DNA of 32,816 nucleotides, taken from NCBI GenBank assembly GCA_038316335.1, contig JBBQAM010000045.1, forward strand, positions 1 through 32,816. The letters run 5' to 3'. This document shows positions 1 to 8,167 of this stretch, piece by piece (the first letter of the stretch is position 1; each line of letters opens with the position of its first letter). Both the position numbers and the translations under genes were made by a program. This DNA is from JALHST01 sp038316335 (GTDB lineage Bacteria; Bacteroidota; Bacteroidia; Flavobacteriales; Flavobacteriaceae). Below the pieces are notes generated by a model that was not told the DNA's origin, ran no database searches, and saw only the letters and a program-made list of their open reading frames with translations.

Positions 1-639
1 ATGTTGAAAGGTGGTACAGTTACGCTCACCGATCTTTCTGAAGACATGTTAAAAATAGCGATGGAGCACGCCAAAAGTAGGGGAATAAAAAACGTCGAAT
101 CGCGGGTTTGCGATGTATGTGAACTCCCTTTTGCCGACAACAGTTTTGATGCGATTAGTTGTCGCTTTGGTTTTATGTTCTTTCCCGACATGCTGCTGGC
201 GGCCAAGGAAATGGCGCGGGTGCTGAAACCTGGGGGAAGGATTGCCACCGCCGTATGGAACGGTCCCGAAAAGAATTTTTGGGTGACCGCAATCGGTGGG
301 ACCATCAACCGAAATATGCATTTGCAACCGCCTGCCCCCGAAGCGCCCGGAATGTTCAGGTGTGCCAAGAGCGGTCTTGTTCAAGGATTATTTCAACAAG
401 CAGGTTTAAAGAATACTTCGGAAAAAGAAGTCGTTAGCATGCTGGGATGTGGCACTTCTGAAGTTTATTGGAATATGATGACCGAAGTAGCCGCGCCATT
501 TGTGGCTGCCTTGGCCAAGGCAGACCCTGCGATGCGCGAAAAGATCAAAGCCGAGGTAATCGAAATGATCGATCAAAAATATCCCGATGACCAAGTAATG
601 ATCGATGCCAGTGCCTTGATAATTTATGCCGAAAAATAA
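1..639 (+). CDS. SAM-dependent methyltransferase (5' truncated)
   Basis: This is the C-terminal part of a class I SAM-dependent methyltransferase of the Methyltransf_11/UbiE-like group. The visible protein is 212 residues. It starts just after the place where the glycine-rich SAM-binding motif I (family knowledge: VLDxGxGxG) should lie, so the first base is the window edge and not a true start. The remaining motifs are clear: the acidic end of strand 2 (TLTDLSEDML), the CDVCELPFADNSFD segment, and the post-motif stretch AARVLKPGGR-like (here EMARVLKPGGRIATAVW). Substrate cannot be read from the sequence. It is followed by about 300 bases without a gene. Alternative roles are small-molecule or quinone methylation. 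The family call is firm, the substrate unknown. Confidence 0.85.
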   Translation: MLKGGTVTLTDLSEDMLKIAMEHAKSRGIKNVESRVCDVCELPFADNSFDAISCRFGFMFFPDMLLAAKEMARVLKPGGRIATAVWNGPEKNFWVTAIGGTINRNMHLQPPAPEAPGMFRCAKSGLVQGLFQQAGLKNTSEKEVVSMLGCGTSEVYWNMMTEVAAPFVAALAKADPAMREKIKAEVIEMIDQKYPDDQVMIDASALIIYAEK

Positions 640-943
640 CGGGGCGGTTTTTTTAAAATAGGAAGGTCTTTTTTTTTGGATGATTCGTTGAATACCCCCT
701 GAAAGTCGCCCCGCTAAAGTGGTGAATGGTCATTAAAGCAGGCCATTGTATGTCATAATTTCTAAATTTAGAAGATAACGGTAGTTCGGCCCGTTAACAT
801 ACATTCGAAAAATAAAGATCAAAGGGTAAAACATTAAATTGCTTTTTTTACTTCCCCTTAACTAATAAGATCCTTATTTTGGAAGGATACGATCATTCCT
901 TGGGGGCCTTGAAACCAAACAAAAACGGGAAATAATCAAAATT
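640..943. other. intergenic stretch, no gene seen
   Basis: AT-rich spacer between the methyltransferase and the hydrolase. It contains two T-runs just after the methyltransferase stop (around 648-654 and 668-678) that could help termination, but no convincing hairpin precedes them. GGGGCG at 641-646 and CGCCCC at 707-712 are complementary but 60 bases apart. No ORF of note and no clear promoter were found. Confidence 0.5.
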
Positions 944-1875
944 TTGAAATGGGTGCTAATTGGCGTTCTCGGACTGATTGCACTGATCATTATCATCACG
1001 CTTGTCTTGCCCATCCCAAAAAATCCGGAAATTGATGTCGTGGCACTTCGTAAAGAAGTTAATCAGCCTTTTCATATAATGGAGACCACCGATCATGAAA
1101 CCCTCTTTCTAAGACGATGGAACCCCGTTGACAGCCTGGCCAAAAAGGGCATTGCCATCCTAATTTTACATGGAATAACGGCGCATAGTAGGCGTACGAT
1201 TTTATGGCGGAACCTCTTGCCGGCGGCGGCTATACAACCTTTGGTTTGGATTATTGGGGGCACGGACTTTCAGGGGGCAATCGCGGGGACAGTCCTAGTA
1301 AGGAGCGCTCACAAGCCGATCGGGTCGAAGCATTGGCCTACATCAAAAGCTTAGGCTTTCCGAGGGTGGTTGTCTTGGGCCATAGCCTCGGGGTAGCCTA
1401 CGCTATTTATCTAGCCAAAGAGGTTCCAAAGCAGCTTTCGGGTCTCATCTTGCTATCTGGAGCCTATAGGGGCAAGCTGCCACCGCGTGAATTCGGTTGG
1501 TTTGAAAAGGCAACGATTCTAACCAACTCCTTGATTCGGCCAGGCACTCCGGTTATTGAATATAAAAGAGCGGGAATGGTGAAAAGTACCGACCCCTTAT
1601 TCACCTTCGTCTATACACTACGATTTGTTACCATGCTAGATGTAAAGGAGTTGGCCTTTCAAAAGACCCTACCGATGCCCGCACTGGTCGGGATAGGAGA
1701 CCAGGACGAACTATTTACTATCGAGGCCGTGCGGGAATTATACGATGGTATTCCCGGGAAGAATAAGGAATTCTGGGTAATGCAGGGAGGGTCGCATGCG
1801 AAATTCCCTTTATCTACACGGGACCATCTGGTCAAATGGCTGGACAGACATGAAATTGCGAAGGCCATAAAGTAG
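944..1875 (+). pseudogene. alpha/beta hydrolase (monoacylglycerol-lipase-like), frameshifted
   Basis: This is an alpha/beta-hydrolase of the Hydrolase_4 / monoacylglycerol lipase type, read in two frames. The first part (944-1189) begins at a TTG codon and encodes a membrane anchor (residues about 2-23, VLIGVLGLIALIIIITLVLP) followed by the oxyanion segment ILILHGITAHS. The second part, from about 1192 to 1875, lies in another frame: AYDFMAEPLAGGGY, DYWGHGLSGG, the nucleophile elbow GHSLG (Ser codon 1384-1386), GDQDELF (Asp) and GGSHAKF (His codon 1795-1797). Joining the frames at about 1186-1194 restores the family pattern HSxxYxxxAxxLxxxGY, which implies one missing base there. All three catalytic residues are intact, so a sequencing or assembly error is as likely as a real recent mutation. 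No in-frame ATG lies upstream; the frame is closed at 866. Confidence 0.75.
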
Positions 1876-2095
1876 CTACTACCTAGTGCCCTTTTATCTT
1901 GATTTTTAGGATTTCGGTAGCTGGTGGTCGTAGGTTGCTAAGGGTAGTCTTTCTGCATCGGCAATGAACATAATCGACGAACTACGCAAAAAATACGATT
2001 AAACCACAAATATTCGCGCTTTCACAACATTACGGCACGAGTTTATACTAAGTATTCGTACCTTATAATTGCCGTGAATTTTAAATATACATGCT
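1876..2095. other. intergenic stretch
   Basis: Non-coding sequence between the frameshifted hydrolase and the small ORF at 2096. It includes a TATAATTG-like element near 2064-2071 that could serve as a promoter for the small ORF. Nothing else is recognisable. Confidence 0.4.
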
Positions 2096-2224
2096 ATGAA
2101 CGAGTATTTTAACAAAGAGGGGGTGCTTCATACGCTTCTTGTCGTATTGAATGTAGGATTGGAGATTATCTTGGGTTTCATTGCCCTTGGCTGTTTAATT
2201 GGTGTTTGGGAAGCTATACGTTAA
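2096..2224 (+). CDS. possible small single-pass membrane protein (42 aa)
   Basis: A short ORF with an ATG start encodes 42 residues: a polar N-terminus (MNEYFNKEG), then one hydrophobic segment of about 25 residues (LHTLLVVLNVGL... to LGCLIGVW) and a short charged tail. The amino-acid order is that of a real transmembrane helix rather than random translation, but the ORF is short and no family is recognised. It stands alone in an 820-base gap between the hydrolase and the large catabolic operon. It could be a genuine flavobacterial small membrane protein or chance. Confidence 0.4.
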   Translation: MNEYFNKEGVLHTLLVVLNVGLEIILGFIALGCLIGVWEAIR

Positions 2225-2561
2225 TTTTGCTGTTTTGATTTGAGCAAAAGCCACGTCGCCGTAGTTGCCCTTTGGGCATCAATGCCCTCATTCAATTCCC
2301 TATTCATGCTTTCTTAATGATTAGGCAGCTACTTGTTGTGGCCTAATATAGACGCCCATCGCGACTTCCCATACATTGGCCTAGGAGACCCATTTCTTTT
2401 TATCCCCAAAAAAGCTTCCACATTGAAATTAAGCCTTCCGTACTTTCCAATTTGAGAAGGTAATCCTTACGATTTAAAACAGCCCGGCGCAATTGATTCT
2501 TTAGCAGCCTTTCTTTCGATGGGTTCAAGGTTTATCCCATTCTATTCCAAAAAAATAATGT

Positions 2562-2648
2562 CAATTGAAATTACTATCTTGAGGCTTGTTAGTTTCGCTC
2601 CACTATACATGTAATTAAAACACTGACATAAGGCAATTGAAATTGTGC
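2562..2648. promoter_or_regulatory. candidate operator: repeated CAATTGAAATT
   Basis: The 11-mer CAATTGAAATT occurs twice, 72 bases apart, starting at 2562 and 2634. Each copy holds an AATT-GA-AATT dyad. The second extends to CAATT-GA-AATTG and is flanked by GGC and GCC (2632-2649). Both lie 90-170 bases before the first operon gene, as expected for binding sites of a dimeric repressor such as a TetR-family protein. AT-rich sequence makes chance matches common and no regulator gene lies in the window, so this is a suggestion only. Confidence 0.25.
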
Positions 2649-2651
2649 CCA

Positions 2652-2668
2652 TGGGTCAAGAAGACCCA
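2652..2668 (+). promoter_or_regulatory. short hairpin in the leader of the operon
   Basis: TGGGTC (2652-2657), loop AAGAA and GACCCA (2663-2668) form a perfect 6-bp stem about 65 bases before the chosen start of the first dehydrogenase. There is no following T-run, so it is not a terminator. It could be an mRNA leader structure or a small dyad site; the evidence is only the symmetry. Confidence 0.25.
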
Positions 2669-2734
2669 ATGTACAAATGAAAACCATCGTGTCTTATGTT
2701 TCATAGTATTCGAAACTCGGAAATACAATTTTAT

Positions 2735-4549
2735 ATGGCAAAGCAATATGTTGATGTCGACTCCCTCAAATTTTTACTAAACGACGTTCATGAACTTCAG
2801 AAGATCCTAGATCAAGATAGGTATGCAGACTATGACCTGGAAGCCATTGACCTCTTTTTGAATTCGGTCAAGGATTTTTCTGACCGGGAGATGCTGCCCT
2901 TTTATCGAGAGATGGACGAACAACCGGCCCATTTTAAGGATGGGGAAATTATTGTACATCCACAGGTGCTCAGCTATTTAAGGAAAGGAGGGGAAATGGG
3001 CCTTGTGTCCTCATTATTCGACTATGAAATCGGGGGTCTTCAATTGCCCAAAATTGTTGTCACCGCCGCGGCCTACATCCAAGAAACCGCCAACAATCAT
3101 TTGCCAGGCTATCTGGGGCTTACTCTTGGAGCCGCCGAATTAATCGTTGAGTTTGCCAGCAAATCACTTATCGAGCGATATATCCCTAAGCTACTTACAG
3201 GTGAATGGACCGGCACGATGTGCCTGACCGAACCGCAGGCCGGAAGTTCGCTCTCTGATATTCTCACCTCCGCCGAAGTTGGGGAAGACGGGTATAAAAT
3301 TTCGGGACAAAAAATATTTATCTCTGGAGGGGATTTTAAAGGTGCCGAAAATGTGGTACACATGGTCTTGGCCCGAATCAAAGGTGCTCCTGCCGGAACG
3401 AAGGGAATTTCCCTATTCGTAGTTCCGAAAATGCGCCTATCGGCCAAGGGGGAGCTTATTTCGAACGACGTGACCACTTTTGCCGATTTCCAAAAAATGG
3501 GGCAACGGGGATACTGTACCACCCATCTTTTCTTTGGCCATAATAACGACTGTCTGGGATGGTTGGTCGGCGAGCCCAATCAAGGGTTGAACTATATGTT
3601 CCTGATGATGAACGGTGCCCGAATCGCCGTTGGGCGGGGTGCTGCAGCAATCTCAATGGCTGCATATCACGCCTCCTTGGCCTACGCCAGGGAACGGCCC
3701 CAGGGACGTAATCTTACGAAGACAGGCAAAAAAGACGCAGCCCTGGAACAAACCCTGATCATCAACCATCCAGATGTTAAACGAATGCTTTTGTTACAAA
3801 AAGCCGTATCGGAAGGTGCCTTGAGCCTAGTTTTACTTTCCTCCAAATACCACGATCTATCCCAGACCCATTCTAATCCTGCAGAACGCGAAAAATATGC
3901 GCAATTATTAGAGATGCTTACCCCAATTACAAAGACCTATCCTTCTGAAATGGGTTTGCAATCGGTAAGCAACGGACTTCAGGTACTTGGGGGTTACGGA
4001 TTTTGTACAGATTTTATCCTACAGCAATATTATCGGGACATTCGCATCTTTTCGATATACGAAGGCACTACCGGCATTCAGTCCTTAGATCTACTAGGAC
4101 GGAAGATTCCGATGCATCAGGGCAATGGCATTCAATTACTAACGGCCGAAATACTGAAAAGTATCGAAAATGCTGGCGAATATGAGGAACTGACTGTTGA
4201 TGCCAGGAAATTAGGTAACAGTCTAAAATTGTGTCAAGAAGTGTTACTATTTTTGCTAGACTTCGCCAATAAAGGCGAATATGAACGGTACCTTTCGGAT
4301 GCCACGGTTTTCATGGAGTTTTTTGGCAACATAGTGGTCGGCTGGTTGTGGTTAGACATGGCTACGAAAGCACAAAAGGCTTTGGCAATGGGCGATACCA
4401 CCTATTCCAACGAATTCTACCAAAGTAAGATCCTTACTATGAAATTCTACTTTAAATACGAACTGCCAAAAACAAAGGCGTTGGCCGAAGTTTTGATGGA
4501 TCCGCAAGCCATGACCATGAAAGATGACATCGCGTTATTTCCCGAATAG
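2735..4549 (+). CDS. acyl-CoA dehydrogenase, long form (DmdC/FadE-like)
   Basis: FAD-dependent acyl-CoA dehydrogenase of 604 residues, which would introduce the alpha,beta double bond into an acyl-CoA. The order is N-terminal helical domain, middle beta domain with the FAD-binding strings TEPQAGSSLSD and KIFISGGD, C-terminal helical domain, and an extra C-terminal region typical of the 590-620-residue class (DmdC-like, PF12806-type end). The catalytic base is seen as Glu443 in IYEGTTGIQ, with LGGYGF just before it. The start is set at the ATG at 2735 (MAKQYVDVDS) because family proteins begin this way; an upstream in-frame ATG at 2696 would add 13 unconserved residues. It is the first gene of the operon; the next gene follows after 59 bases. 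Chain-length preference cannot be read. Confidence 0.9.
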   Translation: MAKQYVDVDSLKFLLNDVHELQKILDQDRYADYDLEAIDLFLNSVKDFSDREMLPFYREMDEQPAHFKDGEIIVHPQVLSYLRKGGEMGLVSSLFDYEIGGLQLPKIVVTAAAYIQETANNHLPGYLGLTLGAAELIVEFASKSLIERYIPKLLTGEWTGTMCLTEPQAGSSLSDILTSAEVGEDGYKISGQKIFISGGDFKGAENVVHMVLARIKGAPAGTKGISLFVVPKMRLSAKGELISNDVTTFADFQKMGQRGYCTTHLFFGHNNDCLGWLVGEPNQGLNYMFLMMNGARIAVGRGAAAISMAAYHASLAYARERPQGRNLTKTGKKDAALEQTLIINHPDVKRMLLLQKAVSEGALSLVLLSSKYHDLSQTHSNPAEREKYAQLLEMLTPITKTYPSEMGLQSVSNGLQVLGGYGFCTDFILQQYYRDIRIFSIYEGTTGIQSLDLLGRKIPMHQGNGIQLLTAEILKSIENAGEYEELTVDARKLGNSLKLCQEVLLFLLDFANKGEYERYLSDATVFMEFFGNIVVGWLWLDMATKAQKALAMGDTTYSNEFYQSKILTMKFYFKYELPKTKALAEVLMDPQAMTMKDDIALFPE

Positions 4550-4608
4550 CAAGGTATTAGATTTACATAAACAATTCGAATTTTCAAAATAATACGATAT
4601 AGAACCCG

Positions 4609-5388
4609 ATGTCAGAAACCATAAAATCTAAATTCGGCCTCAGTGGAAAAGTAGCCATCATCACAGGATCAAGCAAAGGGATCGGCAAATCGATAGCCCA
4701 AGGCCTAGCGGAAAATGGTGCCAAAGTGGTTGTAAGCAGCCGCAAGCAGGCCTCAGTCGACGCGGTTGTCGGTGAATTTAAGGATATGGGGCTCGAGGCC
4801 ATCGGAATCGAATGTCATGTTGGCGATCCCGAACAGCGAAAAAAACTTATCACCCAGACAATCGAACAGTTCGGAAGGTTGGACGTCCTGGTAAACAACG
4901 CCGCAATTAATCCGTATTACGGCCCGTTGGAAGGCTCTGACGCGGAGGTGTTCGATAAGATAATGAACGTGAATGTCAAGGCCCCTTGGATCCTTTCCAA
5001 TTTGGCGTTGCCCCATATGAAAACGCTTGGGAGTGGCAGTATTATCAATATTTCATCGGTCGAGGGCATAACCCCAGGCTTTGGTTTGGGGTTGTATAGT
5101 GCTACTAAGGCAGCTTTGGTCATGCTTACCAAGAACCAGGCAAAAGAATGGGGGCGTTTCGGGATACGGGCCAACGTCGTGTGTCCGGGCTTGATTAAAA
5201 CGAAGTTTAGTGAAGGTTTATGGACCGACGCTTCCTTAATCGCTCGACTGACCAAGGCATTGCCCTTGGGGCGCATCGCCGAACCAGATGAAATGGCCGG
5301 TTTGATCATGTTATTGGCATCGGATGCCGGATCCTATATGACGGGCGGAGTCTATGTCGCCGACGGGGGCTATTTGATTTCTGGATGA
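4609..5388 (+). CDS. short-chain dehydrogenase/reductase (SDR)
   Basis: Classical SDR of 259 residues using NAD(P)(H). The cofactor loop TGSSKGIG is at residues 19-26, the structural motif NNAA follows at about 90, Ser149/Ser150 precedes the catalytic pair, and the YSATK motif supplies Tyr163 and Lys167. The C-terminus GGVYVADGGY is typical. In this operon it would oxidise or reduce a hydroxy/keto acyl-CoA. LvaD of the Pseudomonas levulinate pathway, which reduces 4-ketovaleryl-CoA, is also an SDR, so this gene and the SDR at 8168 are both candidates for that step. It lies directly before the ACAD11-like dehydrogenase (19-base gap). Substrate is inferred from context only. Confidence 0.88.
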   Translation: MSETIKSKFGLSGKVAIITGSSKGIGKSIAQGLAENGAKVVVSSRKQASVDAVVGEFKDMGLEAIGIECHVGDPEQRKKLITQTIEQFGRLDVLVNNAAINPYYGPLEGSDAEVFDKIMNVNVKAPWILSNLALPHMKTLGSGSIINISSVEGITPGFGLGLYSATKAALVMLTKNQAKEWGRFGIRANVVCPGLIKTKFSEGLWTDASLIARLTKALPLGRIAEPDEMAGLIMLLASDAGSYMTGGVYVADGGYLISG

Positions 5389-5407
5389 GTAGGTTTTACA
5401 GATTAAA

Positions 5408-6628
5408 ATGCATGCAATGAATTTTGAATACAGTAAAAAATCGATACTTCATCAGCAAAAACTCATGAAATTTATGGCCCGGCATCTGGTGCCGGCCCAA
5501 GACGAAGTGGAAGGATTTCAACGAGACCCTGCGAATTTGTGGAAGCGATGGCCCGGTCTTGAAGTATTGAAGGAAAAAGCGAAGTCAGAGGGGCTATGGA
5601 ATCTGTTCTTGCCAATCGGATATGGCGCCTTAAGCCCAGGACTGACCAACTTGGAATATGCTCCCTTGGCGGAAATCATGGGTAAGATACCGTGGTCTTC
5701 CCAAGTTTTTAATTGCAGTGCGCCCGACACCGGAAATATGGAGGTACTGGCAAAATACGGGAGCCCCGAACAAAAAGACACTTGGTTGCGCCCTTTACTC
5801 GAAGGTACCATCCGCTCTTCATTTTTAATGACAGAACCCGATGTTGCCTCTTCAGATGCGACCAATATTGAAACCTCGATTGTGGCCGATGGGGACTCCT
5901 ATGTGATTACCGGAAAAAAATGGTGGTCTTCTGGGGCCATGGACCCCAATTGCAAGATTGCCATCGTAATGGGAAAGACCGATTTTGAAGCGCCGCGTCA
6001 TCTACAACATAGTATGGTCCTGGTGCCCATGGATTCGTTAGGACTCAAAATCCTTCGTCCCTTAAGCGTCTTTGGGTATCACGATTCCCCAGAGGGGCAT
6101 GCCGAAATTCTATTGGACAAGGTACGCGTAGCCAAAAAGAACATCATCCTCGGGGAAGGCCGTGGATTTGAAATTGCCCAAGGTCGTTTGGGGCCAGGAA
6201 GAATTCACCATTGCATGCGATTGATCGGTATGGCTCAGCGGTCACTCGAACTCATGGCAGAAAGGACCACCCAGCGTAGTCCGTTTGGCCGATCCCTAGA
6301 TTCCTTTAGCAGCATCCGTCAAGAAATCGCAATGTCGAGATGCGAGATCGAACAAGCACGCTTATTGGTGCTTTCAGCCGCAGATACCATGGATCGGCTA
6401 GGGAACAAGGAAGCACGTGACCTGATTGCCATGATCAAGATCGTTGCCCCGAACATGGCTTTAAAAGTCATTGACAGAGCCATACAGATTATGGGTGGCA
6501 AGGGGGTCAGCGGCGATACGCCTTTGGCCTATTTCTATTCATATGCAAGAACCTTGCGATTGGCAGATGGTCCTGATGAGGTACATTTAAGTCAGTTGGG
6601 GAAAAATACCATCAAAGAATACACCTAA
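5408..6628 (+). CDS. acyl-CoA dehydrogenase, ACAD11/LvaC-like
   Basis: Acyl-CoA dehydrogenase-fold flavoprotein of 406 residues resembling the C-terminal half of animal ACAD10/ACAD11 and LvaC. Visible signatures are FLMTEPDVASSDATNIET (FAD/substrate loop), GKKWWSSGAMDP, GPGRIHHCMRLIG, RTTQRSPFG, IQIMGGKGVSGDTPLA and the C-terminal RLADGPDEVHLSQLGK. At the place where ordinary members have the catalytic Glu (YEGT), this protein has Asp387 in ADGPDEVH, a hallmark of the ACAD11-type branch. In the known pathways such proteins act on 4-phosphoacyl-CoA and yield an enoyl-CoA. The stop is followed almost at once by the kinase gene, the same pair that is fused in animals. Start at 5408 or at the ATG at 5417. 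Confidence 0.9.
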   Translation: MHAMNFEYSKKSILHQQKLMKFMARHLVPAQDEVEGFQRDPANLWKRWPGLEVLKEKAKSEGLWNLFLPIGYGALSPGLTNLEYAPLAEIMGKIPWSSQVFNCSAPDTGNMEVLAKYGSPEQKDTWLRPLLEGTIRSSFLMTEPDVASSDATNIETSIVADGDSYVITGKKWWSSGAMDPNCKIAIVMGKTDFEAPRHLQHSMVLVPMDSLGLKILRPLSVFGYHDSPEGHAEILLDKVRVAKKNIILGEGRGFEIAQGRLGPGRIHHCMRLIGMAQRSLELMAERTTQRSPFGRSLDSFSSIRQEIAMSRCEIEQARLLVLSAADTMDRLGNKEARDLIAMIKIVAPNMALKVIDRAIQIMGGKGVSGDTPLAYFYSYARTLRLADGPDEVHLSQLGKNTIKEYT

Positions 6629-6639
6629 GATTGAACGAA

Positions 6640-7722
6640 ATGCAAAAGCCATTAACCAGAACGGTTCGAGAAGGCGAAGCGCTTTCGGTGGGAAAATTGA
6701 AAAAGTTCCTCTTACAAGCTGATTTGATCAATGATGAAAAAAGTGATTTGACGATCCACCAATTTTACAATGGATACTCAAACCTTACCTATCTTTTAAA
6801 AATCGAGGGAAAGGAATATGTGCTGCGCCGACCTCCTGTTGCCGCACCAAAACGGGGCCATAATATGGGGCGGGAATTTAAAGTACTCGATGCGCTTCAC
6901 CGTGCATTCGATAAAACGCCCATACCCTTCGCATATTCAGAGGATATTGAAATAGTTGGAGCGCCTTTTTATCTGATGAACAAGGTCGAAGGTATCATCC
7001 TGACGTCCGATGAGGCCCAGGAACGTAACGTGGCGCCTGATGAATTTAAAACAATTGCCGATACGTGGTTGGATACCTTCGTAGGCTTACACGCAGTGGA
7101 TTATAAAGCTGCCGGACTGGAATCCTTGGGAAATCCGGAAGGCTATGTGCAGCGGCAAGTCGATAATTGGGGCAAACAATACCTTGCCGCCGCAACAGAA
7201 GAGATCGGCTCCGCAAAAAAAGTCATGGCCTGGATGGAATTGCATCAACCCACAAAATATGCCCACAGCTTGATCCACAATGATTATAAGTATGACAACG
7301 TGGTCTTTGTCGATGCACAATGGAAGGAAATAGCGGCCATACTCGATTGGGAAATGTGTACCTTGGGAGATCCTTTGATGGACCTAGGAACGTCTTTGGG
7401 ATATTGGACTACGGCCAGTGATTCGGAGTTTTTAAAAAGAGGCCTACCCTCACCGACCGCCATGCCGGGAAACCCTTCAAGAACTGAAATCGTACAGCAA
7501 TACGCGCTTAAAAGCGGTAGGGAGATCGATAATCTTACCTTCTATTTTGCCTACGGACTCTTTAAGATTGCGGTTATCGCCCAACAGATCTATTATCGGT
7601 TTAAACATGGGCACACTACAGATCTTCGTTTTGCAGAGCTAAACAAGGCTGCCGCGCTTTGTTGTGATACGGCATGGCACGCCATTCAAAAGGACAAGAT
7701 CGATGGCCTCCAAGAAATTTAA
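6640..7722 (+). CDS. APH-fold phosphotransferase, ACAD10/11-kinase/LvaA-like
   Basis: Kinase-like phosphotransferase (APH family, PF01636 type) of 360 residues. Seen in order: nucleotide-binding VLRRPPVAAPKRGHNMGREF, the catalytic loop HNDYKYDN with His213, Asp215 and Asn220, and the metal-binding ILDWEMCTLGDPLMDLG with Asp236. All residues needed for phosphoryl transfer are present. The family, when next to an ACAD11-like dehydrogenase, phosphorylates 4-hydroxyacyl-CoA (LvaA in Pseudomonas, the N-terminal halves of ACAD10/11 in mammals). Here the two proteins are separate genes about 11 bases apart. I chose the ATG at 6640; a TTG at 6631, three bases after the previous stop, would add three residues. 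It is unlikely to be an antibiotic kinase given its VLRRPP motif and neighbours. Confidence 0.88.
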   Translation: MQKPLTRTVREGEALSVGKLKKFLLQADLINDEKSDLTIHQFYNGYSNLTYLLKIEGKEYVLRRPPVAAPKRGHNMGREFKVLDALHRAFDKTPIPFAYSEDIEIVGAPFYLMNKVEGIILTSDEAQERNVAPDEFKTIADTWLDTFVGLHAVDYKAAGLESLGNPEGYVQRQVDNWGKQYLAAATEEIGSAKKVMAWMELHQPTKYAHSLIHNDYKYDNVVFVDAQWKEIAAILDWEMCTLGDPLMDLGTSLGYWTTASDSEFLKRGLPSPTAMPGNPSRTEIVQQYALKSGREIDNLTFYFAYGLFKIAVIAQQIYYRFKHGHTTDLRFAELNKAAALCCDTAWHAIQKDKIDGLQEI

Positions 7723-7742
7723 ATTCTTCAAAAGAAGCTACT

Positions 7743-8144
7743 ATGAAAAGTAAATCTTATTTAAAGGTGAATCGGGAACAAATAAAGCTACTCCATTCTG
7801 TACCTAAGGATCAAGAGATCGTAATGCTCAACCTTTTAAAATATAAGAAAAAGGTCGCAGCGACAGGATTGAGCGGGGAGGCATCCTATACCCTTTATTT
7901 AAAGGCAGCCACCCCTTTTTTTAAAAAGATAACTGCTGAGATCCTCTTTTTTGGAAAGCCACAACTAACCTTGATCGGGCCGGAAGACGAAACCCTATGG
8001 GATGCAATGATACTCGTAAAGTACGACACCCCAATAGATTTTTTTAATATAGCGCGGGCAGAAGGGTATCCGACCGAATTACGGGAGCAAGCCCTGGAGG
8101 ATTCGCGATTGATCTGCTGTTCTTCGCACCCCAATAAATTTTAA
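7743..8144 (+). CDS. DUF1330-like small protein
   Basis: A 133-residue protein with features of the DUF1330 / dimeric alpha-beta barrel group: EIVMLNLLKYK near the N-terminus, a YTLYLKAATPFF helix, TLIGPEDETLWDAMILVKY and a final ALEDSRLICC. No catalytic residues are known for the family and I do not assign a function. It lies between the 4-hydroxyacyl-CoA kinase-like gene and an SDR, with gaps of 20 and 23 bases, so it is very likely co-transcribed. In P. putida the kinase LvaA works with a small partner, LvaB; this protein holds the matching position, but I cannot show homology. The start at 7743 is chosen because translation from further upstream would overlap the kinase. Confidence 0.75.
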   Translation: MKSKSYLKVNREQIKLLHSVPKDQEIVMLNLLKYKKKVAATGLSGEASYTLYLKAATPFFKKITAEILFFGKPQLTLIGPEDETLWDAMILVKYDTPIDFFNIARAEGYPTELREQALEDSRLICCSSHPNKF

Positions 8145-8167
8145 TGGTTTAAGAAAACATAGGCACT

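Larger units (their letters stand above)
2225..2734. other. upstream region of the acyl-CoA catabolic operon
   Basis: About 510 bases without a supported gene ahead of the twelve-gene operon. The promoter is expected here, but no canonical TTG/TAnnTTTG pair stands out. Visible elements are a repeated 11-mer CAATTGAAATT (starting at 2562 and 2634) and a short hairpin at 2652-2668. Confidence 0.45.

Noticed and set aside
3109..3579. Minus-strand ORF of 156 codons inside the first dehydrogenase gene
   Set aside because: A shadow of a well-supported coding region; no family features.
6640..7722. Kinase as an antibiotic (aminoglycoside) phosphotransferase
   Set aside because: The VLRRPP motif and position beside an ACAD11-like gene point to the acyl-CoA kinase branch.
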